Below are positions 8,550-16,231 of a stretch of 64,000 nucleotides of DNA, piece after piece. Numbering within the stretch: the first letter of the stretch is position 1; each line of letters opens with the position of its first letter. This stretch comes from Litoreibacter janthinus. GTDB lineage: Bacteria; Pseudomonadota; Alphaproteobacteria; Rhodobacterales; Rhodobacteraceae. Location of the stretch: contig NZ_FOYO01000001.1 of assembly GCF_900111945.1 (NCBI RefSeq), positions 1,867,751-1,931,750 of the forward strand, given 5' to 3'. The notes under the pieces were generated by a model. The model made no database searches and was not told the origin of the DNA. It saw only the letters and a list, made by a program, of their open reading frames with translations. Both the position numbers and the translations under genes were made by a program.

Positions 8550-9437
8550 CTATTTGCTCACGTTGGAAAGAAGCGAAATCGTGCGGTTGGTGCTGCCCCG
8601 AAGCACGCCGATATCGGTACTGTCAGCAACACGAACTACCAAGTAGTTTCCTCGCTGCCAGAATCCTTTGCAGTGATCGACGATTACAGAGACGTTCTTA
8701 AACGTCAGAGCGGCAAGATCTGGCGCTCTTTCCGCGGCACTGTGTGGAATTAACTCCCATCTTTTGTCGGGTACTTGCTTCCACCTTTCGATCTCAAGCG
8801 CCGTTCTAGTGATGCCATTTATGCACCCGACGGCTAGTGCTCCCTCAAGAGACCGGTATTTCTCGGCAACTTTCCAGAACTGGCAGGTGGCTTCGGTGTA
8901 CAGGTCAGGACCATCATCAGGATATCTTGACAGCCGATCAGATACGCCTTTCGCGATATTAAAAATGAAAATTGGACGGTTCATCAAAGAAGGCGGAAAA
9001 CTTAAAAGATCGAGTTTAGGGGCACACCAAGCCCGCAATTCTGCACGAGATTTCATCCCACTCTCAGCTGACCTGTGACCAGATTGCTTATTGGTCAATG
9101 GAACCTTCATCTCGCGCAACATATCAATCAATGCACTTTCAACTAGAAGCGCCTCGTGGTCGCTTCCCAGTCCCGAACGAACGATCTTCCATGGAACATC
9201 GCCCGCAGTTTTCCATATCTGTTGTATCTTCGCTATCTTGTTTCGTTCTTTGCCGCTGTTGCTGCGAGCCTCATCGAAATGATCAAAAATCCGGCGGTTC
9301 CCGAGGCCTTTGCGACCGCCGCCTTTGCCCACATAGAATGGTTGACCTGTTGCGGGATCAAAAAGAGCGTACACATAGTGACCAAGCTTCTTTGCGACTA
9401 GATCGTCGAACAACCCCGCATCGGCCTCATTTCTCAT
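8550..9437 (-). CDS. LEM-3-like GIY-YIG nuclease-domain protein
   Basis: This 295-residue protein has an N-terminal GIY-YIG module: YVYAL (residues 21-25) replaces GIY and PFYVGKG (33-39) replaces YIG. Arg48/Arg49, Glu95/Glu100 and Asn116 are in place to serve as the conserved Arg, metal-binding Glu and Asn, so the module looks intact. The second half (about 135-295) has a pattern of aromatic and acidic residues ending in GINGITRTALEIERW that I associate with LEM-3-like bacterial proteins; its function is unknown. The gene stands alone on the minus strand in a patch that appears more AT-rich than its neighbours. A role in DNA cleavage, possibly defence, is inference only. Confidence 0.7.
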   Translation of the reverse strand: MRNEADAGLFDDLVAKKLGHYVYALFDPATGQPFYVGKGGGRKGLGNRRIFDHFDEARSNSGKERNKIAKIQQIWKTAGDVPWKIVRSGLGSDHEALLVESALIDMLREMKVPLTNKQSGHRSAESGMKSRAELRAWCAPKLDLLSFPPSLMNRPIFIFNIAKGVSDRLSRYPDDGPDLYTEATCQFWKVAEKYRSLEGALAVGCINGITRTALEIERWKQVPDKRWELIPHSAAERAPDLAALTFKNVSVIVDHCKGFWQRGNYLVVRVADSTDIGVLRGSTNRTISLLSNVSK

Positions 9438-9485
9438 TCAACTAAATTCCTTTTTGGGCTCTGTGAATTGGTCAAGTGAACAGCT

Positions 9486-9499
9486 CAATTGGCCAATTG
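9486..9499. promoter_or_regulatory. 14-bp perfect palindrome upstream of GIY-YIG gene
   Basis: CAATTGGCCAATTG is a perfect 14-bp palindrome 49 bases upstream of the GIY-YIG start codon. A weaker related site, AATTGGTCAA, lies about 20 bases nearer the gene. The position fits an operator controlling the nuclease gene. Confidence 0.45.
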
Positions 9500-9631
9500 T
9501 AGACAACTACGCTTATTTTTCGTTAGCTTTACTCAAGAGCATAGCGAGTGCAAACAAAGGACAGTTGCGTCTCGCAGACTTCGGTTAACCTACTGCCTGA
9601 TTTTGCGATCGCGGCGAAAGTCTGGTTTGGT

Positions 9632-9681
9632 GAAGCTGCGATGCGGCGGAGCATGACGCGGTAAATGGCGGCTTAGGGCCG
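9632..9681 (+). repeat. Dispersed element copy 2
   Basis: GAAGCTGC is at 9632-9639 and ATGGCGGCTTAGGGCCG at 9665-9681, 33 nt start to start. It occupies the gap between the GIY-YIG gene and the membrane pseudoprotease gene and abuts the latter's stop codon. Confidence 0.6.
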
Positions 9682-10857
9682 CTAGAAGAACTGAGCTAGT
9701 TGGTCACGTATTGAACCCAAACTAGCGCCGTATCCACCCTCGCTATTCTGGCCTAGTTGCACTCCCACTGGTGCGTCGTCAGACACTGCCAGCAACAGCG
9801 CGCCTGCCACTCCCGGGCCAGTATCACAGTCATGTGTAAGGCTAAATTGGTCGGTATCAAAACCGGTGACAGAGCAGGTCCGAGATAGCTTACCACCGGT
9901 TTGATTATCCCAGGCAACAAAGTAAATGGCTTCGCCTATAGACGGTACGCGTATCGAATTCCAAACCAATGATACCGGTTCGCCGCCTGCAATTTCTCGC
10001 TTCAATATCGATAGAGCAGTGGCATCGTCATTCCACACTTTCTTAAGGCGCACAAAGTCGTCGCCTTCTGCTAGGGCCGCAGAAAAGGGATGCGATCCAC
10101 CCAGATAATTGTTGTCGCAAATACTCGGAGCAAGAACATAGTCTGCCGAGATGTTTACGGCGGTACAGAATCCCGTTTGTCCACTGCTTCCAGAAAACTG
10201 AATACGTGTTGTTGCATCCGCTGCGGTAGATATTGCTTGTCTCGATGGAACGCCCATTGGAGCGCTTGGGTCTCCGCCGGTATTTCGGATGGAGGTCTCC
10301 GCCATTGCCGACAGCTGCTCTACATCTAGCCCCTTCAGTGCTCCAGCCCTTATATAGAACAACAGCAATCTCGCTCTGGTTTTTTCGTTCGGTTCGTCAA
10401 CAAGTTGGCTAAGAACAGAATACTGAAATTCAACCTCTTTTAAGCGCTCGTTTCGAGCCGCCGCGGCATCAGCTAGATTGTCTTGCAACTCTGCCTTTAG
10501 GAGTTCCCTCTCATTGTCTCTAGCAAGAGCTTCAGTCGCAGCGTTCGAAGCCAATGCGGCCTCAAATTCCACCTTCGTCAATAGCCCGGTGAGGTCTTGT
10601 TCAGCGCGAAAATAGCCGGCAGCGAAATTTGCTCCGACTGCAATCACTCCGGTTAGTGCGACGACAAGTGGTGTATTTTGCCAAAACGTTTTTTCCGCAA
10701 AATCCTGCTTGCGGACTGAGATCTCAAATTCTCTGTCAAGACTACGCTGATGGTAGGCTTTTTCTATCAGCCTTGCTCTTAAGTCTGCGTTTTCCTCTCC
10801 CTGTAACGCCGACTTGCTGGCAATGAGGTCTAATGCTTCCTCTACTGGGTCAGCCAT
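9682..10857 (-). CDS. Membrane-anchored trypsin-fold protein lacking catalytic His and Ser
   Basis: I do not recognise the full 391-residue architecture. Residues 1-55 are charged and helical, 62-83 form one membrane segment, 90-165 are Ala/Glu-rich and likely coiled coil, and 215-391 look like a chymotrypsin-fold domain. In that domain GFCTAVNISADYVLAPSIC (229-247) aligns with the region ending in TAAHC, but the His position is Ile246. DATAL at 278 keeps the Asp. CDTGPGVAGALLL (344-356) aligns with the GxSG-P loop, but the Ser position is Ala351. Cys231 and Cys247 match the disulfide that normally flanks the His, which suggests a periplasmic C-terminal domain. It should be catalytically dead and may act as a binding or sensing domain. 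It lies upstream of the GIY-YIG gene on the same strand with a 244-nt gap. Confidence 0.6.
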   Translation of the reverse strand: MADPVEEALDLIASKSALQGEENADLRARLIEKAYHQRSLDREFEISVRKQDFAEKTFWQNTPLVVALTGVIAVGANFAAGYFRAEQDLTGLLTKVEFEAALASNAATEALARDNERELLKAELQDNLADAAAARNERLKEVEFQYSVLSQLVDEPNEKTRARLLLFYIRAGALKGLDVEQLSAMAETSIRNTGGDPSAPMGVPSRQAISTAADATTRIQFSGSSGQTGFCTAVNISADYVLAPSICDNNYLGGSHPFSAALAEGDDFVRLKKVWNDDATALSILKREIAGGEPVSLVWNSIRVPSIGEAIYFVAWDNQTGGKLSRTCSVTGFDTDQFSLTHDCDTGPGVAGALLLAVSDDAPVGVQLGQNSEGGYGASLGSIRDQLAQFF

Positions 10858-10963
10858 TGTTACTCCTCCAATGCCGTCGAAAAATCATCCAATTGAAAAC
10901 GCTGCGCCAAGTTTACGTTAGCGTGAAGCTTTAGTCACGAACCATGTCAATGTCTGCTAAGCG

Positions 10964-11013
10964 AAAGCTGCTCTGCAGCGCGCGAGGGCTCGGTCAATGT
11001 CCGGAAAGGGCCG
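10964..11013 (+). repeat. Dispersed element copy 3
   Basis: AAAGCTGC is at 10964-10971 and ATGTCCGGAAAGGGCCG at 10997-11013, again 33 nt start to start. It lies between the pseudoprotease start and the broken LysR gene. Confidence 0.6.
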
Positions 11014-11056
11014 GAAGGCATAATCGAGCAGAACGGGCGTTTTTATTTCTTACTCA

Positions 11057-11350
11057 TCATTTGGGAACGGAAGAACTAAGCCAAGACTCTGACAATGCAA
11101 AGTAAGCCCAATGCCCTCGTCGGTTAGTGCGTTTTCTCCACCACGCCCCATGTTCAGCGAGCCGCGTTCCAATCGGTGTCAGATATAGCCTATTGCGATC
11201 TCGCGTAACGACAGGCTCACCCACGATCTTTTCTAACTCGGCAATTTGTTTCGACACAGATGGCTGCGTCACCCCAAGCGCTTCAGACACCCGTGCGACC
11301 AGTTTTAAGTCTGATAACGCAACAAGAGCACGCAAGTGCCGAAGCGACAT
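11057..11350 (-). pseudogene. Truncated LysR-family regulator (helix-turn-helix only)
   Basis: The first 69 or so residues are a normal LysR winged-helix domain (MSLRHLRALVALSDLKLV, then VTQPSVSKQIAELEK). After RLAEHGA the sequence departs from the family and stops at residue 97, whereas LysR proteins have about 300 residues. The effector domain is absent and nothing downstream restores it. It marks the right-hand edge of the accessory patch, so a deletion during insertion of foreign DNA is plausible. Confidence 0.7.
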
Positions 11351-11529
11351 CCCTTGTAGATAACTCTTACCAAAATTTGCGCTACCTCCACGCGAAGCTA
11401 AGCCTATAGTGTCATAGATTTTATTGAGGGAACACAGTTTAGGGTGAGAACCCCTACCTATCTACTTTTGATGCCGTTCCCACTTTAGCCACAACCTGAG
11501 TGCCAAGCAGAACAGTGGTCCACTGCATT

Positions 11530-12195
11530 TCACAATGCTGCGGTAGGCTGTAATTCGTGAAAATGCTCGGCGAGATGGTAAATATGCTGTGTGCAAATTG
11601 CCTGCGCTTTAGCCACATCTCTAGCGGTGCAGGCTTCAAGCATCTCGGTGTGTTCCTGCATGGACCGTTCAAGGCTGATCCCGCTGATGGTGAACAAATG
11701 GCTTCGCAGCGCCATGAGCGGTCCAATCGTGGTTTCATACGACTTGATCATCGAGCTGTTGCCGCTGTTTGCAACGACGGAGCGGTGAAACATCAGGTCG
11801 CCGCGAGAATAGTGCTTTGTGTCACCGTCTTTTATGGCGTCCTGCATGTGGCTTATTCCGTCCTGCATGCCGGTCAAGAGGCCTGCGTGGTTGGTTCTAA
11901 CTGCCAACTCTAAACAGGCGACTTCCAGAATGCTGCGATGTTCACAAAGGTCTCGGATTACGCATTCGTCGGGCAAAAATACAAATGACCCACGTTTGGG
12001 AAAAACCCGCACAAGACCTTCAATTTGCAGCAGCACCAATGCTTCGCGGACGGGGGACCTGCTGACTTGATACAGATCGGCCAGCTTTTGCTCGGACAAT
12101 TTTGTGCCAAGCGGAAACGCCCCGAGGATGATCGCTTCGCGGATCTTTTCTGCGGTCAACTCGGTTACGGATTTTTTTGTTGAGTGTTGGGTCAT
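11530..12195 (-). CDS. GntR-family transcriptional regulator, FadR/FCD subgroup
   Basis: This 221-residue protein has an N-terminal winged helix (LTAEKIREAIILGAFPLGTKL, SRSPVREALVLLQIEGLV) and an all-helical FCD ligand domain with the expected Asp and His metal-binding positions (DLMFHRSVV near residue 132; QEHTEML near 182; a His near 204). It diverges from the FAD dehydrogenase/TctCBA/sulfatase operon, and a perfect palindrome lies between them, so it probably represses that operon until the imported compound or its product binds. Confidence 0.9.
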   Translation of the reverse strand: MTQHSTKKSVTELTAEKIREAIILGAFPLGTKLSEQKLADLYQVSRSPVREALVLLQIEGLVRVFPKRGSFVFLPDECVIRDLCEHRSILEVACLELAVRTNHAGLLTGMQDGISHMQDAIKDGDTKHYSRGDLMFHRSVVANSGNSSMIKSYETTIGPLMALRSHLFTISGISLERSMQEHTEMLEACTARDVAKAQAICTQHIYHLAEHFHELQPTAAL

Positions 12196-12239
12196 GTACC
12201 TGCGGACGTTGATCTAAATACGCTTCCTTGCTTGGTATC

Positions 12240-12251
12240 CTACCATGGTAG
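12240..12251. promoter_or_regulatory. Candidate GntR operator
   Basis: CTACCATGGTAG is a perfect 12-bp palindrome in the gap between the divergent GntR gene and the operon at 12284. The half-site CATGGTAG recurs at 12283-12290, spanning the start codon of the first operon gene, which gives two phased sites. Confidence 0.5.
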
Positions 12252-12283
12252 ATTTTTGTTGACCGGTCGAGGGGGAATGTAAC

Positions 12284-13804
12284 ATGGTAGTTCAAGAATC
12301 TTTGGGAGCGGATTTTAGGACAATGTGGGATGTGTATGCGGCAACTGGCTCGACTATAATTCAGCCGGGGGAAATGCTGACGGGCCTCAAAGAGATTGTT
12401 GGCGCGTCACAGGTCTTGATGGGCGATGCAGTTGCGGCTGCGCCTTACTGCAAAGATTGGACGGGGCAATTTGCAGGAACACCGATCGCAGTTGTGCGGC
12501 CTGAGAGCACAGCGCAGGTCGCTGCAATTGTAAAGCTGTGCCATAATCACGGTACCCCAATGGTACCCACTGGCGGACGGACGGGACTTTGCGGTGGCGG
12601 TGTCCCAACTGGGAATGGTGACAGCGTCGTTGTATCACTTGAGCGGATGAACGCGGTCCGCGCAGTGGATGTTGGCGCACGTAGTATCACGCTCGAAGCA
12701 GGTGTTGTCTTGCAGACCGCGCAGGAACAGGCTCGCGAACACGGTCTTGCGTTTCCGCTGACTTTTGGCGCGCAAGGAAGCGCCATGATCGGTGGCGTGC
12801 TTTCGACAAACGCTGGTGGGTCTAACGTTGTGAAATACGGAACAACGCGTGAGTTGTGCATCGGGATTGAAGCCGTCTTGCCAGACGGGTCGATCATTGA
12901 TGGGCTTACAGGGCTGCGCAAGGACAACACCGGTTATGATCTGAAGGATCTGTTGATTGGGGCGGAAGGAACTCTGGGCATTATCACGGCTGCGGTGTTC
13001 AAGCTCTCCCCTATGCCAAGCGTTCGCACGACAGGGTTTCTGTCTTTGGCGTCCATTGCGGATGCACCAACAGTTCTGAACGCCTTGCAGGATCGAACGG
13101 GCGGCGCAGTCGAAGCGTATGAGTATATGCCAGCGGCGGCTGTTGAGGTGATCTGTCGGGAGTTTCCGAAGACACGCCGACCGTTAGGCGTGCCAGCAGA
13201 AACGGGGTTGTTTTTCGAGGTCGCGTCATCGCGTCCGGATGATGCCAAAGGCGGCGACGATGGCGAAACGCGCTTGCAAGGTCTGGTCTTTGAAGGACTT
13301 GAAGCATTGATGGAAGAGGGCACCGTCCTTGACGCTATGATCGCGCAATCCGAACAGCAACGGATTGATTTATGGACTATGCGGGAGGCCATCCTCGAGG
13401 CGATTACGGCAAATGGTCCCGCCTATCATATGGACATCGCGCTGCCATTGGCGTCGGTCGCAGAGTTTGTCACGACCATGGATGCCGCGGTGGCGGACAT
13501 GGGATTTGTGCCGCTGACCGTCGGACATCTGGGGGACGGAAACCTGCATTACGCACTGAGTGCGGCGGAAGGTAAGAACTGGACTGATTTACCGTTGACC
13601 CGCGCAAAGGAACAGGCTTTCGCGCTTTTGATGCGCTTGAACGGATCGTTTTCCGCCGAACACGGGATCGGCCAAAGCAAACTGGACGTAATGCGCAACC
13701 TCAAACAAGCCAGCCAACTAGACGTGATGCGCAAGATCAAACAGGCGCTGGATCCAGACGACCTAATGAATCCGGGAAAGTTCATACCAAAGGAGAAATC
13801 ATGA
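12284..13804 (+). CDS. FAD-binding D-2-hydroxyacid dehydrogenase (GlcD/D2HGDH family)
   Basis: This 506-residue flavoprotein has PCMH FAD-binding blocks (PTGGRTGLCGGGVPTGNG near 89; FGAQGSAMIGGVLSTNAGGS near 162) and the oxidase C-terminus (VGHLGDGNLHY; SAEHGIGQSK; DPDDLMNPGKF). It resembles D-2-hydroxyglutarate and D-lactate dehydrogenases. ATG 12284 has AGGGGG 8 nt upstream; it gives about 30 residues before the usual family start near MLTGLKEIVG, whose own ATG (12374) has a purine run too close to serve well. It overlaps the next gene by ATGA. It probably oxidises a 2-hydroxyacid released from the substrate imported by TctCBA. Confidence 0.85.
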   Translation: MVVQESLGADFRTMWDVYAATGSTIIQPGEMLTGLKEIVGASQVLMGDAVAAAPYCKDWTGQFAGTPIAVVRPESTAQVAAIVKLCHNHGTPMVPTGGRTGLCGGGVPTGNGDSVVVSLERMNAVRAVDVGARSITLEAGVVLQTAQEQAREHGLAFPLTFGAQGSAMIGGVLSTNAGGSNVVKYGTTRELCIGIEAVLPDGSIIDGLTGLRKDNTGYDLKDLLIGAEGTLGIITAAVFKLSPMPSVRTTGFLSLASIADAPTVLNALQDRTGGAVEAYEYMPAAAVEVICREFPKTRRPLGVPAETGLFFEVASSRPDDAKGGDDGETRLQGLVFEGLEALMEEGTVLDAMIAQSEQQRIDLWTMREAILEAITANGPAYHMDIALPLASVAEFVTTMDAAVADMGFVPLTVGHLGDGNLHYALSAAEGKNWTDLPLTRAKEQAFALLMRLNGSFSAEHGIGQSKLDVMRNLKQASQLDVMRKIKQALDPDDLMNPGKFIPKEKS

Positions 13805-14757
13805 AAGATTCTTTCACCAAAGTAGTTGGTGCAGCACTCGCGATCGGGCTGGCAATGCCTGCCAGTGCGCAAGCGCTGTTCGATGGATGCCCGTCGGATC
13901 AGATCCTTTCGCGGTTCGTGGAATTTGGGCGCACAGGTCAGATGCCGCCGGATTTAGGGCGCTGGCTCAGCACGCCGGACGCCCAGTTCGTTGAGCCTTG
14001 GGCACCCTTTGACAATGTCGATTATGTGGGCATCTGTTGGGTGTCAGCTTGGTTGGTGCATACGGATGACGGCACGGTCCTGATTGACACCCTCTATGGT
14101 CCTTTCACTCCGATGCTGCTGGATAATATCGCTAAGACGGGCACCGATCTGGCGGATATCAAATACGTACTAATGACCCATGGGCATTTTGATCATGTGG
14201 CGGGTGCTGCGGCGCTCAAGCCACTTTTGCCAAACGCGACGTTCGTCATGACGCAAGGGGGCTGGGACGAGGCTGTTGAGTCGTCTCAGGCATCACAGAC
14301 TGGCCCGCGCGCTTGGGACATGATCGAACCGGAAATGGTTGTGGCAGATGGAGATACCATCACGTTGGGGGACAATGGCTTTACGGTTGTAGAAACGCCC
14401 GGTCATACGTGGGGGACTGCGTCTTACATGTATGATGTCGCGGACGGCGATGAGACTTACCGCGCAATTACGATTGGCGGATTAGGCTTAAATGCTATCG
14501 AAGGGCCGCCTCAGGTAGAGGCCTTTATCGAGAGCCTTGATCGTGTGCGTACGCTGACGGAAGCGCAGGACATGGGCATCGACGTTCATTTAACCACGCA
14601 TGGATTTTCCAATGGCCTTGACGAGGACCGCCAGGCGATGGCCGCGCGCTCCGAGGGAGAGCCCAACGCGATGATCGATCCAGAAGGACTTTTGGCACAA
14701 ATCGAAACCCTGCGCTCAGGCGCGGTGGAGCGGTTGGCTATCGAAAACAACCAATAA
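13801..14757 (+). CDS. Periplasmic metallo-beta-lactamase-fold hydrolase
   Basis: This 318-residue protein starts with a Sec signal peptide (cleavage near ASA-QALFDG). The zinc motif THGHFDHVAG gives His127, His129, Asp131 and His132; a further His lies in VETPGHTWG and another in HLTTHGF. The enzyme therefore works in the periplasm on an ester, lactone or sulfate/phosphate ester. It overlaps the FAD dehydrogenase gene by 4 nt and precedes the transporter receptor by 29 nt, so it may act on the compound before uptake. The precise substrate cannot be read from the sequence. Confidence 0.8.
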   Translation: MKDSFTKVVGAALAIGLAMPASAQALFDGCPSDQILSRFVEFGRTGQMPPDLGRWLSTPDAQFVEPWAPFDNVDYVGICWVSAWLVHTDDGTVLIDTLYGPFTPMLLDNIAKTGTDLADIKYVLMTHGHFDHVAGAAALKPLLPNATFVMTQGGWDEAVESSQASQTGPRAWDMIEPEMVVADGDTITLGDNGFTVVETPGHTWGTASYMYDVADGDETYRAITIGGLGLNAIEGPPQVEAFIESLDRVRTLTEAQDMGIDVHLTTHGFSNGLDEDRQAMAARSEGEPNAMIDPEGLLAQIETLRSGAVERLAIENNQ

Positions 14758-14786
14758 CTACAGACGATAAATGGGGAGGAAAACCA

Positions 14787-15734
14787 ATGAAATTTACTTC
14801 AACACTCAAGGCAGTAGGTGCTGCGGCACTTATCGCATTCAGCGCACCTGTAGCGGCGCAAGACTGGGAGCCAAATGGACCTGTTACAATCGAGATCGGC
14901 TTTGGGGCCGGGGGGTCGACCGACACAATGGGTCGGGTGCTGGCCGAAGTGATAAAAGACCAAACCGGCTGGAATGTGATCGTTGAGAATCGCCCGGGTG
15001 GTGGCGGTGTGGCAATGTTCACCAGCCTGTCTCAGCGCCCGGTGGATAATCAGACCATCGGCATGGGCGTGGGTATTCCCGTGTTGGTGCAACTGGTTCA
15101 GCGTGGTGACGAGCTGCCCTTCGATATCGACAGCTTCGATTATCTAGGCACGATCGCTAAGGCCGAACTGGCACTGGTGGCCAGTGCAGATGCTCCTTTC
15201 GATACGTTGGAGGAAATGATCGCCTATGCCAAGGAACAAGGAGACATGCCGCTGGCGACAATGGCGCCTCCTCAGGTGCTGATGATGAAAGCAACGACAA
15301 AGGTTTCCGGCGTAGACTTCAACTTGGTGACTGCTGACGGTGGCGCCGAAGTTATTCGGCTAATCCTCGGTGGTCAGGTTCTGGCTGGCTTTGCTTCTGG
15401 TGAGCATGCACCTTATCTTGAATCTGGCGACATGAAGGTTATCGCAAGCGCCAATCAGGCGCGCCTGAGCTATGCGCCGGAAACACTGACATTCATTGAA
15501 TCCGGTGTGGATGCTTACGTCGATGCGGTGTTCTTTTTGGCAATGAAAGCAGGTAGCGATCCTGCTGCTTCCGCAGCTATTGCCGCCGCAATTGATGAGG
15601 CTGTTCAGTCACCCGAGATCGCGGAAATCGTGCGCAACGCGGTGCAGGGTGATCCGATCAACATGGGTCCAAACGGGGCGCGTCAGATGATGGTCGACGG
15701 TCTGGAAAACGCCGAACGGCTTTTCGCCAACTGA
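14787..15734 (+). CDS. tctC: Tripartite tricarboxylate transporter receptor (TctC/Bug family)
   Basis: This 315-residue periplasmic binding protein has a Sec signal peptide (cleavage after PVAAQ) followed by the family blocks GPVTIEIGFGAGGSTDTMGR and NVIVENRPGGGGV, which form the ligand-binding loops of Bug proteins. TctB and TctA follow, so the operon encodes a complete sodium-driven carboxylate importer. A strong hairpin with a T-run lies in the 59-nt gap to tctB, so the receptor message may be more abundant than the membrane part. Ligand unknown; these proteins bind mono- to tricarboxylates. Confidence 0.92.
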   Translation: MKFTSTLKAVGAAALIAFSAPVAAQDWEPNGPVTIEIGFGAGGSTDTMGRVLAEVIKDQTGWNVIVENRPGGGGVAMFTSLSQRPVDNQTIGMGVGIPVLVQLVQRGDELPFDIDSFDYLGTIAKAELALVASADAPFDTLEEMIAYAKEQGDMPLATMAPPQVLMMKATTKVSGVDFNLVTADGGAEVIRLILGGQVLAGFASGEHAPYLESGDMKVIASANQARLSYAPETLTFIESGVDAYVDAVFFLAMKAGSDPAASAAIAAAIDEAVQSPEIAEIVRNAVQGDPINMGPNGARQMMVDGLENAERLFAN

Positions 15735-15740
15735 ATATGG

Positions 15741-15772
15741 ATGCCCCGCCACATCAGTGGTGGGGCATTTTT
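15741..15772 (+). terminator. Hairpin with T-run between tctC and tctB
   Basis: ATGCCCCGCCAC and GTGGTGGGGCAT form a 12-bp stem with one G-U type pair and a 4-nt loop, followed by TTTTT. This is a good intrinsic terminator shape, probably partial read-through since tctB and tctA depend on it. Confidence 0.75.
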
Positions 15773-15793
15773 CAAGGGTGGGGAGGCCCGAGC

Positions 15794-16222
15794 ATGAGCA
15801 ATATGACTGACCGGCTATCAGGTGCGTTCTTTCTTGTTTTCGGGTTAGCAATGTTTTTCCTCGTCATCCCTGAATATGTAGAAGACCCGCAGGGCGGCAA
15901 CTTGTCTCCAAAGACCATGCCCAATATCGTCGCATGGGTCTTGGCGATATGCGGTGGTCTTTTGGTCCTTCGCCCGACGAACCATGCGGCACCTGATGCC
16001 CGGTTCTTCTTAAAAACAACTGCTTATGTCGCGATACTTGGCGGAGCCATTTATACGATGTCTTTGGTCGGATTCCTCTATGTGGCCCCCGTTTTGGCGC
16101 TGGTCCTGATGTTGATGATTGGCGAGCGTCGCCCGCTTTGGTTGGGGGTAGGGGTTGTTCTCATGCCCGCTGCGATCTGGTTTCTTGTCACGCAACTTCT
16201 TGAACGGGCCTTGCCCGGATAG
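15794..16222 (+). CDS. tctB: Tripartite tricarboxylate transporter small membrane subunit (TctB)
   Basis: This small hydrophobic protein of about 142 residues has four predicted membrane segments, as expected for TctB. ATG 15794 (MSNMTDRLSGAFFLVFG) was preferred to 15737 because GGGAGG stands about 9 nt upstream and the earlier start would overlap the hairpin after tctC. It ends 9 nt before tctA. Confidence 0.85.
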   Translation: MSNMTDRLSGAFFLVFGLAMFFLVIPEYVEDPQGGNLSPKTMPNIVAWVLAICGGLLVLRPTNHAAPDARFFLKTTAYVAILGGAIYTMSLVGFLYVAPVLALVLMLMIGERRPLWLGVGVVLMPAAIWFLVTQLLERALPG

Positions 16223-16231
16223 GACGCCACT

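Noticed and set aside
9098..9445. Plus-strand frame of 115 residues opposite the GIY-YIG gene
   Set aside because: Basic, low-complexity translation with no motif; it is antisense to a well-supported nuclease domain.
13678..13752. Apparent tandem duplication (LDVMRNLKQASQ / LDVMRKIKQALD) near the end of the FAD dehydrogenase at 12284
   Set aside because: The spacing between the SAEHGIGQSK and DPDDLMNPGK motifs equals that of normal family members, so nothing has been inserted; the likeness is best explained by the helical repeat character of the region.
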